From Paenibacillus paridis (GTDB lineage: Bacteria; Bacillota; Bacilli; Paenibacillales; Paenibacillaceae), in NCBI RefSeq assembly GCF_006345825.1, contig NZ_VCIX01000079.1, positions 62,001 through 126,000 of the forward strand: DNA of 64,000 nt, written 5' to 3'. Below the pieces are notes generated by a model. That model did not search any database. It was not told the DNA's origin and saw only the letters and a list, made by a program, of their open reading frames with translations. A program made the position numbers and the translations under genes. Below, in pieces: positions 1 to 7,546 of this stretch (its first letter is position 1; the number at the start of each line of letters is the position of its first letter).

Positions 1-383
1 CGCTGACCTTCGTTCCCGCTGATCAGCAGTCTCAGTACGCTTACATGCAGAAGGCGGTTCTAATTCTGGCTACCGAGCATCCCGATGTTTACGTCATGGA
101 TAAAAACATTTTCGAGTGGGTCGGCGCGCAAGGTGTTCTGATCAACCTCGATGATGATGTAAACGGAGACTTGAAGCCACTGTTAAAAAGCGGACTTGCC
201 AAAACGCTTAAAACCGACGAGGATACGGCAGAGCATGTTTACGGCATTGACCTGACAAACAGTGCGCTTGCCGACCAATTGCCGCTTTACAAAGAGAGCA
301 TGATCGTCGGGATTCGTCCTGACAGCAAAAACCCGGAAAAAGCGAAGGCATTCATTAAAAAATATCTTGCTACGATTGACTAA
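1..383 (+). CDS. C-terminal part of a solute-binding-type protein (5' end outside window)
   Basis: The frame is open from the first bases of the window (LTFVPADQQSQYAY precedes the first Met at 45), so the gene begins upstream and only about 127 C-terminal residues are seen. The text resembles the C-terminal part of an ABC-type extracellular solute-binding protein: a stretch DVYVMDKNIFEWVGAQG, and an end of the kind PEKAKAFIKKYL, which is typical of such receptors where the last helix packs back on the lobe. No signal peptide can be judged because the N-terminus is missing. A strong terminator follows the stop. The ligand cannot be named, and the family call is by general resemblance only. 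Confidence 0.55.
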   Translation, partial: LTFVPADQQSQYAYMQKAVLILATEHPDVYVMDKNIFEWVGAQGVLINLDDDVNGDLKPLLKSGLAKTLKTDEDTAEHVYGIDLTNSALADQLPLYKESMIVGIRPDSKNPEKAKAFIKKYLATID

Positions 384-398
384 TCAATCAGCAATAAG

Positions 399-447
399 CC
401 AAATGGCCGCCTGCATCTTGATGATGCAGGCGGCCGTTTGGTTTTTT
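399..447 (+). terminator. Rho-independent terminator
   Basis: An 18-bp stem (399-416 pairs with 424-441, one G-T pair) with a short loop is followed by a run of six T. It closes the partial gene at the window start. The stem also lies just beyond the end of the minus-strand gene ending at 446. Confidence 0.9.
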
Positions 448-808
448 ATGAAACGACAGCAAAAACAAGCAAATAGATCGCCATAACAAAGAAAATAAAC
501 AGGATGTATTTCAGTAACCTAAAATTCGCTTCGTGAGCATTCAGTTTCAAGACTTTGATATAATAAAAGATCGTCCCAAATATAATGGCTAATGCAGGGG
601 AAATGAAAAGCAGCATTTGAATATCCTTATCTCCTGACGACAAGTAGACTAACAAGTCGATAAACAAAGAAATTAATGCACCGATAACATAATATTTTAT
701 TCTTTCTATGAAAACATACCGTCTGTAGTTTTTGATCCCTTCGATTGCGCTAAAGATGGAGCACAGCACTAACAGGCAACCGATTCCTCCCAAGATATAC
801 TTCTCCAA
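446..808 (-). CDS. Small multi-pass membrane protein of unknown function
   Basis: This product of about 120 residues has four hydrophobic stretches (around YILGGIGCLLVLCSIFSAI, YYVIGALISLFIDLLVYL, MLLFISPALAIIFGTIFYY and YILFIFFVMAIYLLVFAVV), so it is probably a four-helix membrane protein. I do not recognise the family. I chose the TTG at 808 as start because GGAGAG lies 9 bases upstream and this start falls just after the lutR stop (813). The longer ATG frame from 850 would overlap the lutR coding end. It is probably co-transcribed at the tail of lutR. Nothing in the sequence indicates a lactate-related job; that is only suggested by position. Confidence 0.55.
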   Translation of the reverse strand: MEKYILGGIGCLLVLCSIFSAIEGIKNYRRYVFIERIKYYVIGALISLFIDLLVYLSSGDKDIQMLLFISPALAIIFGTIFYYIKVLKLNAHEANFRLLKYILFIFFVMAIYLLVFAVVS

Positions 809-812
809 ACTG

Positions 813-1538
813 CTAGCTCTCTCCCAAATGCTTGCGCACAATACTCTCAATATGCTGCAAATGCTGCTTCATCCGCTCGGCTGCGAGCTCCGCATTCTGC
901 TGCAATATCGCTTCGAAGATGGCGGAGTGCTCGGTATACAGCTGTTCTGCCACCGCTGTGCTTGCATATAGCTCAACCCGTCTAATATCGTGAATCGCCG
1001 TTTCAATATGATTCATAATCGATTCGAATAAATGAACCATAATCGAGTTATGGGTCGCTTTGGCAAGCGTCAGATGAAATTGGAGATCTAATCTCTCACC
1101 TTCCGACTCATCTCCGACCGTTCGCTTCATCTCCGCTATCAGATTAGCCAGCTGCCTGATATCCTGCTCCGTCCGCTTGGCGGCTGCAATCGCTGCATTA
1201 GACACCTCTAACGACTCGCGAGCTTCCAGCAGCTCAAGAACCGTATTCCTGTTCATCCTTAGGGAGGCCAGCTCAGGAATCTCCACGTCGACAGGAGCGC
1301 TGCGGATGACGCGACAGCCGCCTCCCTGCCGAATATCGATGAGCCCCATCGCTTTCAGCGCGCTGAGCGCCTCTCGCGTCGTAGAGCGGCCTACGCCAAA
1401 CTGCTCGGACATCTCCTTTGTCGAAGGCAGCTTGTCGCCTACCTTGAGCTTGCCATCGACGATAAGCCGTTTGACCTGCTCCGTAATTTCTTCATAATGA
1501 TTGCGCTTCGATAGCTTTTCTACTTCTAATGACGGCAT
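813..1538 (-). CDS. lutR: LutR-type GntR/FadR-family regulator of lactate utilization
   Basis: The product is 241 residues, the same size as Bacillus LutR (about 240). Residues 10-80 form the GntR winged helix (EEITEQVKRLIVDGKLKVGDKLPSTKEM, then GVGRSTTREAL). Residues 95-235 are the all-helical FadR-type ligand domain (FCD), with the histidine-containing helices that usually bind a metal and an acid (FHLTLAKATHN, EHSAIFEAI). GGGAGGTGA precedes the ATG. In Bacillus the protein represses lutABC and is relieved by L-lactate. It lies downstream of lutC on the same strand, about 100 bp away, so it may be autoregulated with the operon. A FadR-type operator overlaps the lutA promoter (4649-4661). 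Confidence 0.85.
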   Translation of the reverse strand: MPSLEVEKLSKRNHYEEITEQVKRLIVDGKLKVGDKLPSTKEMSEQFGVGRSTTREALSALKAMGLIDIRQGGGCRVIRSAPVDVEIPELASLRMNRNTVLELLEARESLEVSNAAIAAAKRTEQDIRQLANLIAEMKRTVGDESEGERLDLQFHLTLAKATHNSIMVHLFESIMNHIETAIHDIRRVELYASTAVAEQLYTEHSAIFEAILQQNAELAAERMKQHLQHIESIVRKHLGES

Positions 1539-1635
1539 AGCAGCCGGTCACCTCCCAAGCGTAAAAGCCGACGCCTCCCTGCGGCGGCGACAACTCTTAA
1601 CATCACGCTTCACATCTTCCTCTGATATATGGATT

Positions 1636-2361
1636 TTACCCCACAAGCAGGGCATACACAATGCCGGGACCATGCACTCCGATCGTCAAGTCATTTTCAA
1701 TATCGGACGAGCGGCTCGGGCCAGATATAAAATGAATGCCCGCAGGCAGCTTCTCGCGACCCGCCTCGTCAAACGTCACGAGCACCTCGCCGAGCCTCGT
1801 TTTCAAACGCTCCAGCGGAATAATGATAATGAGCACCGTGGGCAGCAAGCTCACGGAACGCCCTTTTTCAGGGGAAGACAAAACCGTTACAGAACCCGTA
1901 TAGGCGACCGCATGATCGGCCATGACGATCCCAAAATCCGCTTCGGCCGCGCGCGCGCGCCAATACTGATCCGCATCCGTATTCCAAACGGATACTTGCG
2001 ATTCCGCCAGCGAGCCTTCGAGATCAAGCGCAGCCAGCTCGGGCTCATTTTGCCGAACCACATATTTGGCGCTCATTTCCTCTGCTTTATTCACGATATA
2101 GGCTTTCGCATCCTCCATCGTTTGAAGCCTTGCCACATGACCGCCAACGGATAGAAAGTTTTCCGTAAATCCTTTAATCCGCTCCTCCTCCGTCCACTCG
2201 AACGTATTCCAGAAATCCGGCGCGCCGCGGAACGGGTGCTGCGGCTTCTCGTACATCCGGGGATGCCTGAGCTTGGCTGCTATATCATTCATGAACTGCT
2301 CCTGCTTCGTCCGAGAATTCGCTTCTAGCTTCTCTAGCCACTGCTTATGCGTATCAGCCAT
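1636..2361 (-). CDS. lutC: Lactate utilization protein C
   Basis: The 241-residue product matches the usual LutC length (240 in Bacillus). It belongs to the LUD family (DUF162), with the characteristic AVAYTGSVTVLS stretch followed by a region rich in LLPTVLIIIIPLERL. LutC works with LutA and LutB in the cytoplasmic, iron-sulfur-dependent oxidation of L-lactate to pyruvate; its exact chemistry is not settled. A longer open frame reaches 2412, but I chose the ATG at 2361 because AAAGGAGG sits 8 bases before it. The ATG at 2367 would leave only two bases of spacing. With this start the gene overlaps the end of lutB by 8 bases, which suggests translational coupling. Confidence 0.9.
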   Translation of the reverse strand: MADTHKQWLEKLEANSRTKQEQFMNDIAAKLRHPRMYEKPQHPFRGAPDFWNTFEWTEEERIKGFTENFLSVGGHVARLQTMEDAKAYIVNKAEEMSAKYVVRQNEPELAALDLEGSLAESQVSVWNTDADQYWRARAAEADFGIVMADHAVAYTGSVTVLSSPEKGRSVSLLPTVLIIIIPLERLKTRLGEVLVTFDEAGREKLPAGIHFISGPSRSSDIENDLTIGVHGPGIVYALLVG

Positions 2362-3883
2362 GTCCATGTCCTCCTTTACCCTGCTTTTCATCCTGCTCGC
2401 GTTTGCGCACAAGCTCTTCCATGCGATTTTGCATGGACGGCTCCATCTGCTTCAGCCCTTGCTTCAGCTCTTGGTCGAGCGTATCCCAACGATCGCGGAA
2501 CGATTCCTTAGGCAAGCTAGGCGTCACGCGGTACGTGTTCCAGCCTTTGAGCGGCCCAAGCTTTGTCTTAATGACGCCGCTGCGCACGACCAGCTTCTGA
2601 CCCAGCTTACCGAGCCGCAGCACGCCGCCAAGACGGGAAGAATTGCCCATAACGGTGGCAAAGCCCTGCATGCCGATCGCTTCGATTTTGCTGCCGTTGC
2701 CGCTCTCTACCTTGCGCCTGCGCAAGTATACGAGCATGTCATGGAGCGGTATTTTGACTGGACAGGCTTCATAACATGCTCCGCATAAGCTGGAAGCGTT
2801 AGCGATATCATCCCACTCGGCGATGTTTTTGTTCAGGGACGGCGTAAGCACAGCTCCGATCGGACCGCTGTACGTACTGCCGTAAGCATGGCCGCCAATA
2901 TGGCGATAAACCGGGCAGGCATTCAAGCAAGCCCCGCAGCGGATGCAGTTCAGCAGCTCTTGAAATTCAGGATCGCCAAGCTGCAGCGAGCGCCCGTTGT
3001 CAATGATGATGATATGCATTTCATCGGGACCATCCGCATCCTTATCACGCCGTGGACCGGTAATGCCGGACATATACATCGTCAGCTTCTGGCCGGTTGC
3101 CGAGCGCGGCAACAGCGTCGCCATAACCTCCAGATCGGACCAAGACGGAATAATGCGTTCCATCCCCATTAGCGTAATTTGCGTCTTCGGCACCGTGCTG
3201 ACCATTCGCGCATTGCCTTCATTTTCAAAAAGCACCATGGAACCCGTCTCTGCGATCGCAAAGTTACAGCCGGTCATGCCGATCTCGGCCTCCAGGAACT
3301 TCTCGCGGAGCTTCTTGCGAACGAAGCCTGCAAGCGCTGTCGTATCGGGTGGCAGCGTATAGCCTGCTTCCTTCGAGAGCAAGTCGGCGATTTGATAACG
3401 GTTTTTGTGAATGGCCGGAATAACGATATGCGAAGGCATCTCGCCCGCGAGCTGAATGATATATTCCCCAAGATCCGTTTCAACCGCTTCTACGTTAATG
3501 GATTCGAGCGCATGGTTAAGGTGCAGCTCCTCCGACACCATCGATTTGGATTTGACGACGGACTTTGCATTGGCATGCTCAGCAATATCGAGCGTCAGTC
3601 CTACAGCTTCTTCTGCATTATTTGCAAAATGTACGTGAACGCCGTTTGCCCGGGCATTATTGACGAACAGGTTCAAATAGTAGTCCAAATGCGCGATGGT
3701 ATGAAGTCGAATTTGCTTGCCGCGCTCCCGCCATTCTTCCCAATTGCCGTGCTCATCCGTCGCTTTTTTCTTGCCGTTGCGCAGCCGCTCCGTCGTAAAG
3801 CGAACCGCTTTGCGCAAAAATTCATCGTTGAGGGCAAGGTCCGCCCTAGCTTTTACGGTAGCTTCCGTCTTTGATCCAGCCAT
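2354..3883 (-). CDS. lutB: Lactate utilization iron-sulfur protein B
   Basis: The 509-residue product is slightly longer than Bacillus LutB (about 480) because of a charged C-terminal tail (QDEKQGKGGHGHG). The N-terminal two thirds are a LUD domain (around GMTGCNFAIAETGSMV). Two 4Fe-4S clusters are predicted from C-x2-C-x2-C-x3-CP (CIRCGACLNACP, about residue 316) and a second set ending CGACYEACP (about 370). With LutA and LutC it forms the lactate oxidase system that passes electrons onward, probably to quinone. The ATG lies three bases after the lutA stop, with a GAAGGGG ribosome site inside the end of lutA. The glycine/histidine-rich tail is unusual and might hold metal; that is inference. 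Confidence 0.92.
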   Translation of the reverse strand: MAGSKTEATVKARADLALNDEFLRKAVRFTTERLRNGKKKATDEHGNWEEWRERGKQIRLHTIAHLDYYLNLFVNNARANGVHVHFANNAEEAVGLTLDIAEHANAKSVVKSKSMVSEELHLNHALESINVEAVETDLGEYIIQLAGEMPSHIVIPAIHKNRYQIADLLSKEAGYTLPPDTTALAGFVRKKLREKFLEAEIGMTGCNFAIAETGSMVLFENEGNARMVSTVPKTQITLMGMERIIPSWSDLEVMATLLPRSATGQKLTMYMSGITGPRRDKDADGPDEMHIIIIDNGRSLQLGDPEFQELLNCIRCGACLNACPVYRHIGGHAYGSTYSGPIGAVLTPSLNKNIAEWDDIANASSLCGACYEACPVKIPLHDMLVYLRRRKVESGNGSKIEAIGMQGFATVMGNSSRLGGVLRLGKLGQKLVVRSGVIKTKLGPLKGWNTYRVTPSLPKESFRDRWDTLDQELKQGLKQMEPSMQNRMEELVRKREQDEKQGKGGHGHG

Positions 3884-3885
3884 GC

Positions 3886-4608
3886 TTATTTCACCCCTTC
3901 ATATAGAAGCTCTGCCAAGTGCATGACGCGAACAGGCTCATTGCGGTAGCGCAAATTGCCGGCGATGTTAAGCAAGCAAGCCATATCGAGACCAACCAAC
4001 ACTTCGGCTTCCGTCTCAAGCACATGATCTACCTTCTCCGTTACCATCGCGCCCGAGATATCCGCCATTTTCACCGCAAAAGTCCCGCCGAACCCGCAGC
4101 AATCCTCCGCAAACGGCAGCGGCACAAGCTCAAGCCCCTTTACGTTCTGTATAAGCGCAAGCGGCTCTGCCTTTACGCCAAGAATCCGGCTGCCATGACA
4201 GGATGGATGGTAAGTTACCTTATGAGGGAACGAAGCGCCGACATCCGTTACGCCAAGCACTTGTACCATGAACTGGGTAAACTCGAATGATTTGCTTTGC
4301 AATCGATTCGCGCGTTTCAGCATAACCGGATCATCCTCGAACAGCTTCGGATAATGATGAATCATGCCTGTACAGGAGCCCGATGGGGAAATCACGAAAT
4401 CGCTATCCTCAAAAGCATCCAAAATCGTTTTCGCCGAATCTCTTGCTTCCTTCCAATAGCCGCTGTTGAAAGCTGGCTGTCCGCAGCAGGTTTGCACCGT
4501 CGGAAATTCCAATGTGACGCCATACTTCGCCAGCAAGCGTACCATCGCCTCGCCGACCCTCGGATACAGCGCATCACTCAAGCAAGTAATAAATAATGAG
4601 ACCTTCAT
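3886..4608 (-). CDS. lutA: Lactate utilization protein A (CCG-domain subunit)
   Basis: The 240-residue product has two cysteine-rich CCG domains: an N-terminal one with QTCCGQPAFNSGY and a C-terminal one with EDCCGFGGTFAVK. This is the heterodisulfide-reductase-B/GlpC-like architecture of LutA (238 residues in Bacillus). The CCG motifs bind an iron-sulfur cluster and are the presumed site of lactate chemistry or electron transfer. It is the first gene of lutABC. The ATG is preceded by GGAAGGGG, and a sigma-A-type promoter with an overlapping operator lies 20 to 53 bases upstream. A rhamnose operon next door would supply lactate as substrate. Confidence 0.92.
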   Translation of the reverse strand: MKVSLFITCLSDALYPRVGEAMVRLLAKYGVTLEFPTVQTCCGQPAFNSGYWKEARDSAKTILDAFEDSDFVISPSGSCTGMIHHYPKLFEDDPVMLKRANRLQSKSFEFTQFMVQVLGVTDVGASFPHKVTYHPSCHGSRILGVKAEPLALIQNVKGLELVPLPFAEDCCGFGGTFAVKMADISGAMVTEKVDHVLETEAEVLVGLDMACLLNIAGNLRYRNEPVRVMHLAELLYEGVK

Positions 4609-4627
4609 ACCCGCACCCCTTCCGTCT

Positions 4628-4661
4628 TGTATAACTCTATTTTATCAGGTTGTCAGACAAC
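4628..4661 (-). promoter_or_regulatory. lutA promoter with FadR-type operator
   Basis: On the minus strand, CTGACA (4651-4656) and TATACA (4628-4633) are separated by exactly 17 bases. The 13-base perfect dyad GTTGTCAGACAAC (4649-4661) covers the -35 box and fits the FadR-subfamily pattern TNGTNNNACNA. This is the layout expected for repression by LutR; the assignment to LutR is inferred from proximity. Confidence 0.65.
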
Positions 4662-4729
4662 TTTGGTGAAAAAGATAAATTAAATTTGATCGTTTTACAT
4701 ATTTTTGAGCTTTGGGAACACATTTGCGA

Positions 4730-5220
4730 TCTGTAAGCACACATATGCGCTTAGGGCACATTTTCGAGAGTAACCAGACAGCGCTTGGGCGTTGTAAGCA
4801 CACATAGGTGCTTACAACTATAATGCAACGTTACTTGCATTGCTGTAAGAACACATACGCGCTTACAGCACCTTTTCGAGAGAGACTAGCCCCACCATGA
4901 GTTCTGTAAGCACACATAGGTGCTTACAGCTACAATTCAACGTTACTTGCATTGCTGTAAGAACTCATATGCGCTTACGGCACATTTTCGAGAGTAACCA
5001 GCCTCACCAATAGTTCTGTAAGCACGCATACGTGCTTACAGCTACAACGCAACGTTACTTTCCGTGCTGTAAGAACACATACGCGCTTAGGGCACATTTT
5101 CGAGAGTAACAAGCCTCACCAATAGTTCTGTAAGCACACATAAGTGCTTACAGCTACAAAGCAACGTTACTTTCCGTGCTGTAAGAACACATACGCGCTT
5201 ACGGCACGTTTTCGAAAAAG
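4730..5220. repeat. 112-bp tandem repeat array with paired inverted repeats
   Basis: About 4.4 imperfect copies start at roughly 4730, 4842, 4954, 5066 and 5178, a constant period of 112 bases. Every unit holds two stem-loops of the form CTGTAAG-NAC-ACATA-..-GCTTACAG. The cleanest has 10-base perfect arms (CTGTAAGCAC / GTGCTTACAG). They are linked by conserved TTTTCGAGAG and AACGTTACTT blocks. The array fills the gap between the lut promoter and the rhaR terminator. No coding frame runs through it. Function is unknown. Confidence 0.85.
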
Positions 5221-5237
5221 TAACCCGCCAATGAACA

Positions 5238-5282
5238 GAAAGAACGGCGCTGCGCTTCTACTGAAGCCAGCGCCGTTCTTTC
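5238..5282 (-). terminator. Terminator-like hairpin at the end of the rhamnose operon
   Basis: Perfect 15-base arms (5238-5252 and 5268-5282, GAAAGAACGGCGCTG and complement) touch the rhaR stop codon. The T-rich side on the minus strand is modest (TTCTTTC), so termination may be incomplete. Confidence 0.7.
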
Positions 5283-6040
5283 TAGACCGTTGTGACCGCG
5301 ATTTGCCGCTCCAGCAGCTGCGTCCGCAGCTCTGCGGATAACTGGCCGTCGGTAATAATCGTATCGACTGCACTCAAATCCGCGACATGTGTGAACGCCT
5401 GAACGCCAAATTTACTCGAATCGGCAAGCAGGATAACCTGATCGGCCATGCCTACCATTTTATGCTTAATGCGTGCCTGCAGCTCATTCGACTCGCTGAT
5501 GCCGCGTTCCAAATGAACGCCCTTGCAGGAGAAAAAGGCTTTGTCTACATGGTACGCATCAAGCGAACGCTCTGCCAGCGGTCCAACATAGGACAAGGAA
5601 CGTGAGGCTAAAATGCCGCCGGTCGAGATAACCTCGATCTTCTCCTTGCTGCTCAGCTCCATAGCCACTTTAATGGAGTTCGTCAGCACCGTCAGCGGAA
5701 TATCCGGCATGCTTGCCGCCATATACCATGCCGTCGAGCTTGCATCGAGCAAAATGCGATCCTTCGGTTGAATAAGCTTGACCGCTGCTTCCGCAATTCG
5801 CCGCTTCTCCTCCGCATGGGTAATCTCCCGCTCGAAATAAGGAATTTCCGGTTGCTGATCCTTTACGCTAACTGCACCGCCATGGGAGCGGCGCAAACGT
5901 CCGGCTTGCTCCAAGCGGTCAAGATCGCGGCGAATGGTTTCCTCAGTCACCAGACACAGATCGCTCAGCTCCGTTACCCTTATGCTGCCTCTCTCATTGA
6001 CTAGCTGTACAATTTTATCGTATCGTTCGTGGACCAGCAT
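5282..6040 (-). CDS. rhaR: DeoR-family regulator, probable rhamnose operon repressor
   Basis: The 252-residue product has an N-terminal DeoR winged helix (residues 1-57: YDKIVQLVNERGSIRVTELS, then TEETIRRDL) and a C-terminal DeoRC sugar-phosphate sensor domain (residues 75-235, with LDASSTAWYMA and GISESNELQARIK). DeoR regulators usually bind a phosphorylated intermediate. In Bacillus subtilis the rhamnose genes are controlled by a DeoR protein encoded in the same locus. Here it is the last gene of the operon, 36 bases after rhaB. Its likely targets are the direct repeats ahead of rhaEW (11276-11315). The substrate assignment rests on context. Confidence 0.8.
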   Translation of the reverse strand: MLVHERYDKIVQLVNERGSIRVTELSDLCLVTEETIRRDLDRLEQAGRLRRSHGGAVSVKDQQPEIPYFEREITHAEEKRRIAEAAVKLIQPKDRILLDASSTAWYMAASMPDIPLTVLTNSIKVAMELSSKEKIEVISTGGILASRSLSYVGPLAERSLDAYHVDKAFFSCKGVHLERGISESNELQARIKHKMVGMADQVILLADSSKFGVQAFTHVADLSAVDTIITDGQLSAELRTQLLERQIAVTTV

Positions 6041-6076
6041 GGCGTACCTCTTTCTTACTTATATTTGAATCCGCGC

Positions 6077-7546
6077 TTACGCGATTCCTGTCTTTTGTTT
6101 AAACGAACCGTATGCATTCTCCCACTCTTCCGGCTGCTGAGGCTCATAGACGTCCACCGGAAAAGAATCCCGAATGACTTTGCGCGCCTCCCAAATGTCC
6201 GCAATCTGGCCGCTTGCAATCCATTGCACGATCATATTGCCAATCGCGCTGCCTTCCACAGGACCTGCCCATACCGGTTTACCGATTGCATTCGCCGTCC
6301 ATTGGCACAGCAGCGTATTTTGAATGCCTCCGCCAACCATATGAAGACCGCCAAACGCTTGGCCAGACAACTGCTCGGTAAGCTCTAGCACGAAACGGTA
6401 TTTCAATGCCAGGCTCTCCAAAATGCAGCGGACAAAAGCTCCTGTTTCAGTCGGAGCCGGTTGACCTGTGCGTAAACAATATTCCGTTATGCGCGCAGGC
6501 ATATCGCCTGGATGCAAAAATAACGGATCATCTGGATCGATAAATGCTGCAAACGGCTTTGCTTCACCAGCCAGCTTAACTAATTCGGGAAAGGTGTACG
6601 TAATTCCTGCACGCTCCCAAGAACGTCTGCATTCCTGCAATACCCACAGGCCCATAATATTTTTCAGCAACCGGTAGGTACCGTAAGCTCCGCCTTCATT
6701 CGTAAAGTTCAACTGCTGCGCAAGCTCGTTAATCACCGGTTCCTGCACTTCAGTACCCATTAACGACCAAGTGCCGCAGCTTAAATAAGCAAAGGAACGA
6801 TCAAGCGCCGGGACTGCCGCTACGGCTGAGCCTGTATCATGCTCGGCTACTGCATAAACAGGCACTGATTCAATATTCAGCTCCTCGCAAACCGAAGCAC
6901 TTAGGCTTCCTACCTTCGTGCCCGGCTGAACGACCGTGCCAAACAGCTCAGGCGAAATACCAATGGCGCGAATAAGCTCATCGTCCCAGCTTCCGGCCAC
7001 CGGATTGTATAGCTGCGTCGTCGTGGCGTTGGAAAATTCGTTAAACATTTCGCCAGTTAGGTAATAACGAAGCAAATCCGGAATCATCAGAAAATGCTTG
7101 GCTTCGCGCAGCAAAGGTGAATCCGCTTTTTTCATGGCAGCTAGCTGGTAAATCGTATTAAACGACAAAAATTGAATGCCTGTTTTTGCGAAGATTTCCG
7201 TTGCCGACAATTCTTCAACAACCTGCTCCATTACGCCATCCGCATGATGATCGCGATAATGATAGGGATTGCCAAGCAGTTCGCCATTGCTGCCGATCAG
7301 GCCAAAATCAACCGCCCAAGAATCGATTGCAATGCTTTCAAGCTCGATGCCGCGGTGTTTCACCTGGAGCAGCGCTTGCTTAAGCTCATGGAGCAGCCGC
7401 AAAATATCCCAATGCAGCCGATCGCCGACCTGCACCGGATCGTTCGGGAACCGGTGCAGCTCTTCAACCTCGATCTTGCCGTTATTCAGTCGGCCGAGCA
7501 GCGCTCTTCCGCTGCTCGCCCCAAGATCATAAGCGAGGATGGTCAC
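6077..7546 (-). CDS. rhaB: Rhamnulokinase
   Basis: The 489-residue FGGY-family sugar kinase opens with the phosphate loop YDLGASSGRALLG. It has the rhamnulokinase hallmarks HWDILRLLHELK, AIDSWAVDFGLI, NPYHYRD and the C-terminal FGGLHMVGGGIQNTLLCQ nucleotide-binding segment. It should phosphorylate L-rhamnulose to L-rhamnulose 1-phosphate in the cytoplasm. Its start codon overlaps the rhaI stop by 4 bases (ATGA type), indicating coupled translation. A paralogue of similar length lies in the fucose operon (57763-59259). The rhamnose assignment is firm because isomerase and aldolase lie in the same operon. Confidence 0.92.
   Translation of the reverse strand: MTILAYDLGASSGRALLGRLNNGKIEVEELHRFPNDPVQVGDRLHWDILRLLHELKQALLQVKHRGIELESIAIDSWAVDFGLIGSNGELLGNPYHYRDHHADGVMEQVVEELSATEIFAKTGIQFLSFNTIYQLAAMKKADSPLLREAKHFLMIPDLLRYYLTGEMFNEFSNATTTQLYNPVAGSWDDELIRAIGISPELFGTVVQPGTKVGSLSASVCEELNIESVPVYAVAEHDTGSAVAAVPALDRSFAYLSCGTWSLMGTEVQEPVINELAQQLNFTNEGGAYGTYRLLKNIMGLWVLQECRRSWERAGITYTFPELVKLAGEAKPFAAFIDPDDPLFLHPGDMPARITEYCLRTGQPAPTETGAFVRCILESLALKYRFVLELTEQLSGQAFGGLHMVGGGIQNTLLCQWTANAIGKPVWAGPVEGSAIGNMIVQWIASGQIADIWEARKVIRDSFPVDVYEPQQPEEWENAYGSFKQKTGIA

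Noticed and set aside
3179-3874. 231-residue plus-strand open frame opposite lutB
   Set aside because: It lies fully within lutB on the opposite strand, with no family features.
4730-5220. CRISPR array
   Set aside because: The units are 112 bases, degenerate throughout, with no constant short repeat alternating with unique spacers, and no cas genes are present.
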